Below the pieces are notes generated by a model. That model worked only from the letters and a program-made list of their open reading frames with translations. It was not told the DNA's origin and ran no database searches. From JAFAMS01 sp963715815 (GTDB lineage Bacteria; Vulcanimicrobiota; Vulcanimicrobiia; Vulcanimicrobiales; Vulcanimicrobiaceae), in the NCBI GenBank assembly GCA_963715815.1, contig OY970278.1:310001-374000 (forward strand): a stretch of DNA of 64,000 nt, in the 5' to 3' direction. Position numbers and translations under genes: made by a program. How positions within the stretch are numbered: the first letter of the stretch is position 1; each line of letters begins with the position of its first letter. Shown piece after piece: positions 27,873-37,392 of this stretch.

Positions 27873-28786
27873 TGGAATTGTGCGCTGTAAATCACCACGA
27901 ACCGCAGGATGAGAACCCCAACTATGACGATGATGGCTCCGGTTCCCGTCCCCACGACCGCGCGTGTGGCCGCCACTGCTCCTCCGCTTGTCGCATAACG
28001 CACGCGGGCGCCGCCTGCGAGCATGCGAAGCGATGGTATAAAGCTTGCGAAGATCAGAATCCAACCGATCAGATAAATCGGGGTTGTCTCGCGCCAGAGC
28101 TGCCCGGCGCTCGAAAGGGTTACAAAGAAGGCGATGATCATGATCAGCTCGAGCAGCACGAACCAGGCGTCCGCAGCTGCCAGGCGGCCTTCGGTCGCGA
28201 GCGCGTCGTCGGAGCGATAGCGTGACATGAAGCCGAGGAACGCCGCAGACGCGCTGAGCGCCGATGCAACGAACAGTCCGCCGATTGCGTAGCTGTCGCT
28301 CCAGACCGGTTGATTGGAAACGCTCAGCACGACGCCGGTGTACGATGCAAGGAACAGCGCGACGAGCGAGCCGAGAACATTCCAAATGACCATCGCTCCG
28401 CTGACGTTGCGATCGTTGCCGCGCTTGGTCATAACTTCCAAGAACGAGACGAACGCGAACAAGCTGAAGAGCAAGAGCGCCCACGTACCGAGCGAGATCG
28501 GCGACCACGGTTTGAAGTTCAAGCCGACCGATCCCGGCGTCGTATTGATCATCATGTGCCAGAAGCGCAGCGGCTTGCCGAGGTCGATCGTCAAGAGAAT
28601 GCCGCAGACCACGGCAATCGGAAACGCCCACATGAACGCAACGCGCGAAGTGGCTTCATCGCGCGGCGAGCCCCAGAGCCGCAGCATCGTTGCCAGAACA
28701 TACGATCCGCCCGCAATGCCAGCCAAGAAGAAGTAGAGCGTGATCCAGACTTCCCAATGCGGAGGCTGAACGAAATGCTCGGTCAT
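27869..28786 (-). CDS. nrfD: NrfD/PsrC-family membrane subunit (polysulfide reductase NrfD type) of formate dehydrogenase
   Basis: 305-residue integral membrane protein with eight to nine helices, the quinone-interacting anchor used with molybdopterin oxidoreductases. Family-like stretches: WITLYFFLAGIAGGSYVLATML, FPIAVVCGILLTIDLGKPLRFWHM and LGTWALLLFSLFAFVSFLEV. It carries no haem, unlike the cytochrome b anchor of E. coli FdnI. Its ATG overlaps the fdhB stop (TAATG) and its stop overlaps the fdhD start (ATGA), so it is tightly coupled. It should transfer electrons from FdhB to menaquinone. Confidence 0.92.
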   Translation of the reverse strand: MTEHFVQPPHWEVWITLYFFLAGIAGGSYVLATMLRLWGSPRDEATSRVAFMWAFPIAVVCGILLTIDLGKPLRFWHMMINTTPGSVGLNFKPWSPISLGTWALLLFSLFAFVSFLEVMTKRGNDRNVSGAMVIWNVLGSLVALFLASYTGVVLSVSNQPVWSDSYAIGGLFVASALSASAAFLGFMSRYRSDDALATEGRLAAADAWFVLLELIMIIAFFVTLSSAGQLWRETTPIYLIGWILIFASFIPSLRMLAGGARVRYATSGGAVAATRAVVGTGTGAIIVIVGVLILRFVVIYSAQFQ

Positions 28787-29586
28787 TATGCGCCCCTCTG
28801 TGAGTCGTCGGAGTTTTGCCGGATTGCGATCAGGCCCGCGAGGACGCCGACGGCGGCGGTTAAGAACGCGCCGAGGTAACCTTTGGCGTTGTTGCGGCTT
28901 GGAAGCTTTGCGTTTTGCGCGTTGGGCAAGCCGTAGACTTCGGGTTTATCCATCAACAAGAAGAATGCGCCGAGACCGCCGTAGACTGAATCGTCGCGGC
29001 CGTAGAGCTGTGCCTTATCGTAGCCCTGCGCTTGAAGCGTAGCCATGCGCGCGTCAGCCTTTTTGTGCAGATCGCTGAGCGTGCCGAATTGAATCGATTG
29101 TGTCGGGCACGCCTTTGCGCAGGCCGGCGTCATGTTGGCCTGCAGCCGGTCGTAGCAGAACGTGCACTTCGAGACGACGCCGCTCTGCTCGTTGAAGCCG
29201 ATTACGCCGTAGGGACACGCCGAGATACAATCGCGGCAGCCGTTGCAAACTTCGGGTTGGATGTAGACCGTGTTGTATTCGGTCTTGACGATCGCGTTCG
29301 TCGGGCACACTTCCATGCAGCTTGCATTCGTGCAGTGCTTGCAAATGTCGGACATCATCAGCCAGGCTGCGCCGTTGCCCGTGATGATGTTCGCCGATTC
29401 AGGAACGAGATCGATGAACTTGACGTGCCGGTAATTCTCCGCGTCCAGTTTCCCGGTGTTGTCGAAACCGTCGAGGTACTTGGGTGGATCGCCGGGGAGC
29501 TGATTCCACTCCTTGCACGCGACTTCGCAGGCTTTGCATCCGATGCAAATGCTGGTGTCGGTAAAGAATCCAACCTGTTCAGGCAT
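28786..29586 (-). CDS. fdhB: Formate dehydrogenase iron-sulfur subunit (four [4Fe-4S] clusters, C-terminal membrane anchor)
   Basis: 266-residue ferredoxin-like electron transfer subunit. Four cysteine groups: CIGCKACEVACKEW near residue 13, CKHCTNASCMEVCP near 82, CNGCRDCISACPYG near 115, and KCTFCYDRLQANMTPACAKA near 140. A helix near the C-terminus (YLGAFLTAAVGVLAGLIAI) anchors it in the membrane. It links the catalytic FdhA to NrfD. It begins four bases after the fdhE stop. No Tat motif is visible, as expected if it is carried or membrane-inserted with partners. Confidence 0.94.
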   Translation of the reverse strand: MPEQVGFFTDTSICIGCKACEVACKEWNQLPGDPPKYLDGFDNTGKLDAENYRHVKFIDLVPESANIITGNGAAWLMMSDICKHCTNASCMEVCPTNAIVKTEYNTVYIQPEVCNGCRDCISACPYGVIGFNEQSGVVSKCTFCYDRLQANMTPACAKACPTQSIQFGTLSDLHKKADARMATLQAQGYDKAQLYGRDDSVYGGLGAFFLLMDKPEVYGLPNAQNAKLPSRNNAKGYLGAFLTAAVGVLAGLIAIRQNSDDSQRGA

Positions 29587-29589
29587 TGC

Positions 29590-30453
29590 TTAAAACCCCA
29601 TCAGATTCGGCACGATTTTGCTGAGGCCGTGTTCGGCGGCGTAGAGGCTAAGTGGAATGGCTGCGATTTCATCGACGACCGGGACGCTGCGGCGGTCGCG
29701 TTCGAGATCGAGGCTCAGGAGAAACTTCGAGCACGATTTACAACCGTCAACGCGCATGTGCGGGAATTGCGCGGGCGGCAGTTTCGGTGCGGCTCCGCCA
29801 CCGCGCGCTTTGATGATGTTCTCGGAAAGCTCGGCCTGCGTCGTTCCGATCTCTCCAAAGATCGTGAGCTCTTTGCCCTCCGTCTCGCCGCACGATGCGC
29901 ACATCAGGCGCGGAAACTTCCAAGCCCACGCGCACCGCGAGCAAAGCAAGTGGCGATGCGACGTGACGAGGTCTTCTTCGGACGGTGCAAAGTAGCTGAG
30001 CTGCGGCGCGCCGCCGCAATTCGGGCACAGGTTGTCGTTGACTGCGTCGTTCTTTTCGAAGGACGAGCTCAGTGCTTCGAGCACGGGGCCCGCGGATGCG
30101 CGTGCAAGATAGCGCTCGACGGCGGAGAGATTCTCACCGCGCAGCCAGGCATCGATCATTGGTTCGAGCTCGGCTTCGTGAAAAGCGGTCAGCACCGACT
30201 CGGTCATTGCGGGCGGCCCGCTCGCAACGCTTGTGTCGATGATGTTCGGCAACACACGTTCGGTCGCGTACGCCGCGATCTGGTCGCGAGCGGGACGGTC
30301 GGAGAGTGCGGTGTCGAACGCACGCTCTTGAACGTCCAGGAGCGAGCGGTAGAAGCTGAGCACTTCTGCCGCGAAGCTCCAGCGCTCCGCAAGCTCGCTT
30401 GCGCGTTCGCGCCGTTCCGACCAACGTTTGTCGAGGACCGATTGCAGCATCAC
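29590..30453 (-). CDS. fdhE: Formate dehydrogenase accessory protein FdhE
   Basis: 287-residue maturation factor with rubredoxin-like metal sites. Four C-x-x-C pairs in the C-terminal half: CPNCGG near 160, CSRCAW near 187, CASCGE near 203 and CKSCSK near 250. In E. coli FdhE binds iron and is needed for active respiratory formate dehydrogenases. The start ATG overlaps the fdhA stop as ATGA; a second ATG follows at once. Its position between fdhA and fdhB is consistent with a role in assembling this enzyme. Confidence 0.9.
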   Translation of the reverse strand: MMLQSVLDKRWSERRERASELAERWSFAAEVLSFYRSLLDVQERAFDTALSDRPARDQIAAYATERVLPNIIDTSVASGPPAMTESVLTAFHEAELEPMIDAWLRGENLSAVERYLARASAGPVLEALSSSFEKNDAVNDNLCPNCGGAPQLSYFAPSEEDLVTSHRHLLCSRCAWAWKFPRLMCASCGETEGKELTIFGEIGTTQAELSENIIKARGGGAAPKLPPAQFPHMRVDGCKSCSKFLLSLDLERDRRSVPVVDEIAAIPLSLYAAEHGLSKIVPNLMGF

Positions 30454-33400
30454 GCCTTGTCGATGGCGACGAGGAACGATTTAAACTCCGGCGTTCGCGA
30501 ATTGGCGTCGCCGATGAATGGCGTCAGCGCGTTGGCAAGCCAATATTTCGAACGATCAGGGTTCTTCTCGGCTTGAATGCCGACCGTGCCCCAGTGGATC
30601 GGAATGCCGACCTGCCACGCTTTCGTGCTACCGAGCGTCAGCTGACCGACGCGGTTCGTGACGAGGGCGCGCACGGTCATCTGACCGCGCATCGATTTCA
30701 CCGTGACGAGATCGCCGTTCTTGATGCCCTTCTCTTGCGCGAGACCCGGCGGCATCTCGACGAACGGTTCGGGTTGCAGCGCGACGAGCAATGGCACTTG
30801 CTGCGTCAGAAAGTGCTCGTGCTCGGTCAAACGATACGTCGTTGCGATAATCGGATAGTTGGCGCTCGTCCCAAAGCGATTCGCGCGACCTCCCTTCTTA
30901 TCGTACAGGTACACCACCGGATTGTTTTGTACGCTTGGATGGAGCGCGTTTTGCACCGGCGATTCCATCGGCTCGTAGTGCTCTGGAAGCGGCCCATCGA
31001 CGCACGCATTTGAGAATAGTCGGCCCGTGCCCTCACCATTCATGATGAAGGGTAGCCACGCTTTGGGATCGTGCGGACTCATTGCCGGCGGATAATCGGG
31101 AACGTCGCCGACCCATTTGGCACCGTTCCACTTGATGCCCGGACGCTTCGGATCCCAGGGATTTCCATTGAGGTCGGCCGACGCACGATTGTAGATGATG
31201 CGGCGGTTGACGGGCCAGCTCCACGACCACTGCGGATAAAAGCCCATCCCGGTCGGATCGTTTTTGGCTGGATCGGAAACACCCATGCGGCGCTTCATCT
31301 GGTTGCCTTTTGGCGTGTAGCTCCCCGCGTAAATCCAGTCACCCGACGTCGTTGAGCCGTCGTCCGCCAGCTTCGCGAAGGTCGCCATCTGTTTTCCGGT
31401 CTTCAGATCCTTGCCGTTGATTTCGCGGGCTAGTTCGTCGAAATCCGGCTTGCGCGGATCCTTGTAGTCCATCGTCAGATGCATGATAGGATCTGGGAAC
31501 TTGCCGCCTTCTTTTTGGTACAGCGCTTTGACGCGCTGGAAAATTTCTGCCGTGATCCAGTGATCGTGCACAGACTCACCTGACGGCGGAATGACTTGAT
31601 CCTTCCACTGGCACCAGCGGCCGCTGTTGGTGAAGCTCCCGGATTTCTCGATCCAGTGCGTTGTCGGCAGCATGAAGACTTCCGTTTGAATTTTGGCCGG
31701 ATCCATGTCGAGAGCCGTGTGCCAAAACTCCGAGGTCGTCGTTGGGAACGCGTCCATCACGACGAGCCACTTGAGATTCGAGAGACCTTGCAGAACTTGG
31801 TTCGTGTCGGGCCCGATGCTAGTCGCAGTCATCCCCGAAAGGAAGACGCCCTCCATCTTGCCTTGGATGGCTTGATCCCAGATCGTCATCCATGACGAAT
31901 TACCGTCCGGTTTGGGCAAGTAGCTAAAAGCGAAGTCGTTGTCTTTGGTCGCGTTGTCGCCGTACCACGCCTTGAGCAGGCTGACCAAAAACTTCTTGTA
32001 GTTCGTCCCGAAGTAGTTCCAGGAGTTCGGATCAAGCTTCTTCGCCGCACTTTTCTTTACGTAGTCGTCGGTACTCGTTTGACCGGGCATCGGGACTTTG
32101 AGATAGCCCGGTAAGATATCCCACGAGATCGCGTGATCCGTGTTGCCTTGAATGTTGGCGTGACCGCGTTCGGCGTTCATGCCGCCGCCGGGACGGCCCA
32201 TATTGCCAAGGAGCAACTGCAGCAGTGCGCCCCCGCGAATGATCTGAACGCCCGTCGTATGCTGAGTCCAGCCGACCGCGTAGACGATCGTCATGACTTT
32301 ATCAGGGCGGCCCATCTCGCCGACGACATCGGCGATCTTCTGAAAATCCGCCTGCGGAATTCCGGTGATCGTCTCGACGATCGCGGGCGTGTAGCGCGCA
32401 TAGTGCGCTTTCATGAGCTGGAAGACACAACGGGGATGCTGCATCGACATGTCGCGATGCGCGAAGCCATCCGCCCCCAGCTCGTAGTTCCAGGCCGTCG
32501 CCCCGTAGCTGCGCTTCTTCGGATCGTATCCGTTGAAGAGACCGTCTGAGAATCCGTACTTCTCGTTGACGATGAACGTGGCGTTTGTGTAATTGCGAAC
32601 GTACTCGTCGTGGAACTTGTTGTTTTGGAGTACGTAGTTCATCAAGCCGCCGAACAGCGCAACGTCGGTGCCCGTGCGGATGCGAAGGTACATGTCAGAC
32701 ACGGCCGACGTGCGCGAGAATCGCGGATCGACGTGAATGATCTTCGCGCCCCCGCCCTTGCCGAGACCCTTCGTCGGGTCCATTTTCGCGCGCATGAACC
32801 ATTGGAATCCGACCGGATGCGCTTCGGCCGGGTTCGCGCCGGCGATGAAGATGACGTCGGCATTCTTGATGTCGCGCCAGTGGTTCGTCATTGCTCCGCG
32901 TCCGAATGTGGCGGCCAAACTGACCACCGTCGGACCGTGTCAAACCCTGGCTTGTTGCTCCAGATGCGTGAGGCCGAGCGTGCGCATCACCTTCGTTGCG
33001 AAGTAGCCCTCTTCGCTCGAATACGCCGCGCCGCCGGCAAACGAAACGCCGTCGGTGCGATTGACGAGATTGCCCTTCTTGTCGACTTGAACGAAGGTCC
33101 GATCGCGCGAGTCCTTGACGTGCCGTGCAATCTTGTCGAGCACGTCGTCCCAGGATGTCTTTTGCCACTCAGTCGCGCCGGCGGCGCGGTACAGCGGAGC
33201 CTCGACCCGGCGGCTCGAGACTGCGAGCTGCATTGCGGTCGCACCCTTGGGGCACAACCGGCCTTCGTTGATCGGGCTGTCCGGGTCGCCTTCGATCTGG
33301 AGCAGCTTGACGCTACCGTCGGCCTCTTGCCGCGTGTACGCGATCATCGAACATCCGACCGCGCAGTACGGACAGACCGAGTGCGCTTCCGTTGCGCCGG

Positions 33401-33527
33401 CGATCCGCAGCTGCTTCTTGATTTCCGTTGCTTTTGCAACGTCGAAGCCGAGCTCGGAAGTGGTTAGCAGAACTCCGGCGCCAGCGCCAGCGAGTTTGAA
33501 GAAATCTCCCCGTGTCACCTTAGCCAA
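30450..33527 (-). CDS. fdhA: Selenocysteine-containing formate dehydrogenase, molybdopterin catalytic subunit
   Basis: FdnG-type formate dehydrogenase alpha subunit, 1025 residues when the in-frame UGA at 32940-32942 is read as selenocysteine (residue 196). The context QQARV-U-HGPTVVSLAATFG matches the active site of E. coli FdnG, and a hairpin follows the UGA. Upstream: one [4Fe-4S] site CPYCAVGC...RLCPKG. Downstream: FGRGAMTNHW, GANPAEAHPVGFQWF and the C-terminal molybdopterin-binding domain. The start is TTG at 33527 with GGGAGGGG seven bases before. The expected Tat motif is imperfect: TRGDFFKLAGAGAG, second Arg replaced by Gly. First gene of fdhA-fdhE-fdhB-nrfD-fdhD. Confidence 0.95.
32910..32942 (-). 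promoter_or_regulatory. Recoded UGA and candidate bacterial SECIS hairpin in fdhA
   Basis: After UGA (32942-32940) and 11 spacer bases, the minus strand reads GGTGGTC-AGTTT-GGCCGCC: seven pairs (two G-U) closing a five-base loop that contains GU. The loop begins 18 bases after the UGA, within the distance used by known bacterial SECIS elements. The element would recruit SelB to insert selenocysteine. Seen directly: UGA, stem and loop. Inferred: function. Confidence 0.75.
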
Positions 33528-33543
33528 GGGTGCCCCTCCCGGA

Positions 33544-33555
33544 AAGCGTACGCTT
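33544..33555. promoter_or_regulatory. 12-base perfect palindrome upstream of fdhA, possible operator
   Basis: AAGCGTACGCTT is a perfect palindrome 17-28 bases before the fdhA start codon. The heptamer CGCTTCC occurs twice beside it (33551-33557 and 33563-33569), twelve bases apart. This 81-base gap between the multicopper oxidase and fdhA could hold an operator for the formate dehydrogenase operon. No known regulator motif is recognised. Confidence 0.35.
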
Positions 33556-33608
33556 CCGCCGACGCTTCCTGAGGGTGCCGTATCAGACCTTTGCGGCCGA
33601 ATCGACCC

Positions 33609-35081
33609 CTAGATGACCTTGATCTTGGCCATCATTCCGCCGTCTTCGTGATCGGTCAGGTGGCAATGGAAGAGAAACGTTCCGCGGATGACGGGATCGC
33701 GAAAGTCGACGATAATACGTAGCCTCGCGCGGGGCGGAATGTCGACGACGTCGCGCCATTCGTGGGTCCGCTCGACAACGAAGTGCACCTGGTGGATGTG
33801 AAACGCATGGACCTCGTCGCTATCGTTCTCGAGCGTCCATTCTTCCGTTGTTCCGGCGTGCGCAACGAACATCGGGGGATCGCGCGGCGAAAAGCGCTTG
33901 CCGTTGAGCGAAAAGCCTTTCGCGTTTTCACGAAAGTAAATCGTGCGGCGTTCGGCAACGTGCGCGGGTAACTGCGAATACGCGCGGTCGCTCGCGACGC
34001 CGAACGGTGATGCGACGCGCGTCGCCTCACCGATGCCGCGATCGTCGACGAGCTCGCCGAAGATGACGCCTGGATTCGCTTCCCCGCCTTTGCCTGCGTT
34101 GTAGCAGCGCGAGAGCAGAAGTTGCGGATGTGCGGCGCCGGTAACAACGATCTCGGCGCGTCCGCCGGGTGGTAAGAGCACGTGATCGACGTCGCGTTCC
34201 GGCGTCTTTTCCAGCAGCTTGATAGGGACGCCGTCTCGCGCGACGACCTGCATGCGGACGCCCGCGATAGCAAGGTCGTAGTGACGTTTGCCGGACGCGT
34301 TGAGGACGCGCCACAGTTGGCGTTCACCGGGAGCGATCGCAATCGACGCGCTGGGAATTCCGTTGATCGTCGGTTGCGCATCCGCGTCGACGCCGCAGGG
34401 CGTGTCGCCCTGATAGTCTTCGTCATCCATACCGGCATGCGTTTGCGCCTGCGCAGTCGGCAGCGGACCCGCGGTCAGCTGCGTCTTGCTCTCCGCAGCG
34501 CCGACGCTCGGATCGCGCGGAATGTCGCGCAAGACGATGACGCGTTCGCGCAAGCCAGCCATGCCCGGAACTTCGTCCGCTATTCCCTCGATGACGATTG
34601 CACCGGACATGCCGTTACCGAGTTCCCAATTCGAAAGTCCGTGCGGGTGAGGATGATACCAGTAGAGTCCCGGCGGCTGATTGCGCCCGATGCGCACGAC
34701 GTAATCGAACGTCCGTGCCGGAGCCACCATCGTCGTGAGCACGTCGTCGCCCGGCGGCAACGGCGAGGTTGTCAACCCGTGAAAATGTAGGTTCGAATCG
34801 GAGATCATCCCGAGCCCGCAAAATTCCGGAAGCGCGTTGACGTAGTGCACGCGGATTACGTCGCCGGGACGAACGCGGATCGTCGGTGCGATCTCGCGTC
34901 CATTCCAAAAGAATGCCGGACGTCCGTGTGAATCGAGAGCGGCGCGCAACGTCAGGGTGGCGACACCACCCTGACTGCGCACTTCAGGTATTTGCGGAAG
35001 ATCGGGAGCGCCCAGCGTCGACGGCCCGCGCCAACCGAGTAGCGCGGCGAAGACGAGAACGAACGCTAGGACGAGTGGCAA
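33609..35081 (-). CDS. Multicopper oxidase (laccase-like), exported
   Basis: 490-residue three-cupredoxin oxidase that couples substrate oxidation to reduction of O2 to water. Copper motifs are complete: HFHG near residue 100, YWYHPHPHG near 140, HAFHIHQVHF near 420 and FLFHCHLTDHEDGGMM near the end, with the Cys of type 1 copper and its axial Met. The N-terminus (LAFVLVFAALLGW) is a signal or anchor. The start appears to be TTG at 35081, overlapping the end of the phosphoesterase gene by 16 bases. Substrate unknown; metal oxidation or copper tolerance are possible. Confidence 0.9.
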   Translation of the reverse strand: MPLVLAFVLVFAALLGWRGPSTLGAPDLPQIPEVRSQGGVATLTLRAALDSHGRPAFFWNGREIAPTIRVRPGDVIRVHYVNALPEFCGLGMISDSNLHFHGLTTSPLPPGDDVLTTMVAPARTFDYVVRIGRNQPPGLYWYHPHPHGLSNWELGNGMSGAIVIEGIADEVPGMAGLRERVIVLRDIPRDPSVGAAESKTQLTAGPLPTAQAQTHAGMDDEDYQGDTPCGVDADAQPTINGIPSASIAIAPGERQLWRVLNASGKRHYDLAIAGVRMQVVARDGVPIKLLEKTPERDVDHVLLPPGGRAEIVVTGAAHPQLLLSRCYNAGKGGEANPGVIFGELVDDRGIGEATRVASPFGVASDRAYSQLPAHVAERRTIYFRENAKGFSLNGKRFSPRDPPMFVAHAGTTEEWTLENDSDEVHAFHIHQVHFVVERTHEWRDVVDIPPRARLRIIVDFRDPVIRGTFLFHCHLTDHEDGGMMAKIKVI

Positions 35082-36643
35082 GCCAGTGGGGTTTGCTCGA
35101 AGTCGAAGGCGTTCAGCAACGGATTCGCGTGCGCATCGTGCGAGCCGAGATTAGGGAGTCCGAAGCGGCGCTCGATCAGCGCAAGAATCGACGCGGTCTC
35201 ATATTCCGTGTGATCGACGAAGTGTGGCTTTGCGTACGGAGAAATGATGATCGCGGGGACGCGAGTTCCGGGACCCCACTCGTCGACCTTCGGCGGCGCC
35301 ACGTGATCCCAACGTCCCCCGTTTTCGTCGTACGTGACGATGACGATGGAATCTTTCCAATACGACGACGCGCAAACCGCAGCGATCAGCTTCTTGAGAT
35401 GTTGACCGCCGCGCAAAAGCGTCGAATAATTTGGATGTTCGTTATCGACGCCGACAGGCTTGATGAAGGTAACGCCCGGTAGCGTGTTGTTCTCCAGATC
35501 GCTAAAGAATTTCGTCTCGTCCTGCAAGTGCTCGGCTTTGGCCGCGGAACCATCGGTGCCCCAGCGTTGAAAATACGCGAACGGCTGATGATGGTATTGA
35601 AAGCACAAACCCTTCGGTGCCGGGTTCGGATCGGCTGCGCTTGGGTTCGGGCATCCGTTGGCACGCGGATCGTGCGCGAGGGCAAGGTCCCAACCGCCGG
35701 AATACCACTTCCACGAGATCGGCGGTGAGTGGTCCGCGAGCAGATCACCGATCGTCTTCTGCGTCGGCGGAATCGGCTTAAGCAGTTGATCGGCTTTGAT
35801 GCTCGCGGGATGGGGACTGTTTTCTGTAAACGTCGTGTTCACGACCCAGAGCTGACCATTTGCTCCAGGACGTGGCATCGTCGTGAGATTCGAATCGTTA
35901 AGCGTTTTCGTCTTCGGATCCCACGAGGAGACGAACGCCGGAGCGCCGGCAGGCAACGGCTGATTCCACTCGGGCGTACACGCACAGATCAACCATTGAT
36001 GATTCAAATAAGAGCCGCCAAACGCGCTGTGAAAGAAATTGTCTGCAAGCGTGTAGTGCTGCGCGATAACACCTTCGGGAAGATGCGTCGCGTTGTAATA
36101 GCCGAACACCAGTCCCGGATTGCTCGCGTACGCTGAGAACTTGTCCATCGGTGCGGCGCCGGCGGCTTCGAGCGCACCGTTGTCTATCTGCAATTGCTCG
36201 TGCCAGAAGATATGCCACAGATCGCCGGTCAGCGCCGAAGTCGGAATGAAATCGGTCAGGTCATACGGCCGGACTGGAAGCCCGAGCGGAATGTGCGGAT
36301 CTTGCTCGCCGCCCGCGAGCCCTTGCCAACCGCACGGCCATGGCCCGGTCGGCTTTCCGGCACGAATCAGCGCCGGCGGCAGTCCCGTCATCGGGGCGTA
36401 ATCGTACGATCCCGATGGGCATTGGAGCTGCGGCGTTCCGCGGCCGTGCGCGCCGTTGGCGCCCGGAAACTCGGAGTAGAGCCCGTCAAAGCTCCAGTTC
36501 TCTTCATATATAACGATGATGTGGTTGATCTTCGAACGCAGGCCCGCAACCTGGGACTCACCGGTCGGCGCGGCGCTCGTATCTGCAGCAACGACACAGA
36601 ACGAAAATAAAAAGAGAGCAGCGGTACGCACAAACAGTCGCAT
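35066..36643 (-). CDS. Secreted phospholipase C/acid phosphatase-like phosphoesterase
   Basis: 525-residue member of the phosphoesterase family PF04185 (phospholipase C, AcpA). The Sec signal MRLFVRTAALFLFSFCVVA is followed by INHIIVIYEENWSFDGLY, where the family places its metal site and nucleophile region. The C-terminal half has SIVIVTYDENGGRWDHVAPP and VPAIIISPYAKPHFVDHTEY, both diagnostic. It would release phosphate or head groups in the periplasm or outside. It begins two bases after the lptB stop and overlaps the multicopper oxidase gene, so all belong to one minus-strand run. Confidence 0.9.
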   Translation of the reverse strand: MRLFVRTAALFLFSFCVVAADTSAAPTGESQVAGLRSKINHIIVIYEENWSFDGLYSEFPGANGAHGRGTPQLQCPSGSYDYAPMTGLPPALIRAGKPTGPWPCGWQGLAGGEQDPHIPLGLPVRPYDLTDFIPTSALTGDLWHIFWHEQLQIDNGALEAAGAAPMDKFSAYASNPGLVFGYYNATHLPEGVIAQHYTLADNFFHSAFGGSYLNHQWLICACTPEWNQPLPAGAPAFVSSWDPKTKTLNDSNLTTMPRPGANGQLWVVNTTFTENSPHPASIKADQLLKPIPPTQKTIGDLLADHSPPISWKWYSGGWDLALAHDPRANGCPNPSAADPNPAPKGLCFQYHHQPFAYFQRWGTDGSAAKAEHLQDETKFFSDLENNTLPGVTFIKPVGVDNEHPNYSTLLRGGQHLKKLIAAVCASSYWKDSIVIVTYDENGGRWDHVAPPKVDEWGPGTRVPAIIISPYAKPHFVDHTEYETASILALIERRFGLPNLGSHDAHANPLLNAFDFEQTPLACHSS

Positions 36644-36645
36644 AT

Positions 36646-37392
36646 TTATCCCGCCATCCGGAAGTTCTCGCCTAAAAAGAAACGTCGCGCTTCGGGATTG
36701 TCGACGAGCTCCTCGGGGACTCCGGACGCAATGACCTTTCCGTTGTGAATGACATAAGAGCGGTTCGTGATCGCGAGCGTGTCGCGCACGTTGTGATCGG
36801 TGATCAAGATGCCGTAACCGTCACCGCGGAGCTCCGCGATCAGCCGCTGCAGCTCCGAGACCGTGAGGGGATCGATGCCGCTGAACGGCTCGTCGAGTAG
36901 CAGATACGACGGCTCGGTGACCAGTGCGCGCGCGACTTCGACGCGGCGCTGTTGTCCGCCCGAGATCGTATCGCCGCGCATGTCGATGATCGGCTGAAGA
37001 TTGAAGCGCTCGACGACACGATCGAAGATGGCGACGCGCCGTTCGGGTTCGGAATCGCGCATCTCGAGGATTAGACGTAAGTTATCGGCGACGCTGAGCC
37101 GCCGGAAAATCGAACGCTCCTGTGAGAGATAGCCGAGACCTTGCCGGGCGCGCTCGGACATCGACATCTCCGTGATGTCGGTTCCGTCGACGATCATCTT
37201 CCCGCCGTCAGCCTTGACGTTCCCGACGATCATGCCGAAGCTGGTCGTTTTTCCGGCGCCGTTCGGCCCGAGTAGTCCGACGATCTCTCCCGGCTCGACG
37301 CGGACGGTTACGCCGTCGACGACCCATCTCGAACCGTAACGCTTTCGTAGGTCCTCGGCGACGAGCGCGCGAGCAGCTGGGGCCGTTGTCAT
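36646..37392 (-). CDS. lptB: LPS export ABC transporter ATP-binding protein LptB
   Basis: 248-residue ATPase that powers the Lpt bridge moving lipopolysaccharide to the outer membrane. Walker A GPNGAGKTT near residue 40, Q loop LSQERSIF, signature ISGGQQRRVEVARAL, Walker B YLLLDEPFSGIDPLTV, then ITDHNVRDTLAI. The LDEPFSGIDP wording and the QERSIFRRLSV stretch are LptB-like rather than LivF-like. Its ATG overlaps the upstream TPR gene's stop (TGATG). No lptA, lptC or lptFG gene is adjacent, so its partners lie outside the window. Confidence 0.9.
   Translation of the reverse strand: MTTAPAARALVAEDLRKRYGSRWVVDGVTVRVEPGEIVGLLGPNGAGKTTSFGMIVGNVKADGGKMIVDGTDITEMSMSERARQGLGYLSQERSIFRRLSVADNLRLILEMRDSEPERRVAIFDRVVERFNLQPIIDMRGDTISGGQQRRVEVARALVTEPSYLLLDEPFSGIDPLTVSELQRLIAELRGDGYGILITDHNVRDTLAITNRSYVIHNGKVIASGVPEELVDNPEARRFFLGENFRMAG

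Noticed and set aside
29032..30576. Long plus-strand ORF (514 residues) opposite fdhB and fdhE
   Set aside because: Antisense shadow with no motif; fdhB and fdhE on the other strand have full cysteine clusters.
30450..33527. fdhA as two genes or a pseudogene with a nonsense codon
   Set aside because: The UGA falls exactly at the known selenocysteine position and is followed by a suitable hairpin; both halves align to one intact FdnG-type protein.
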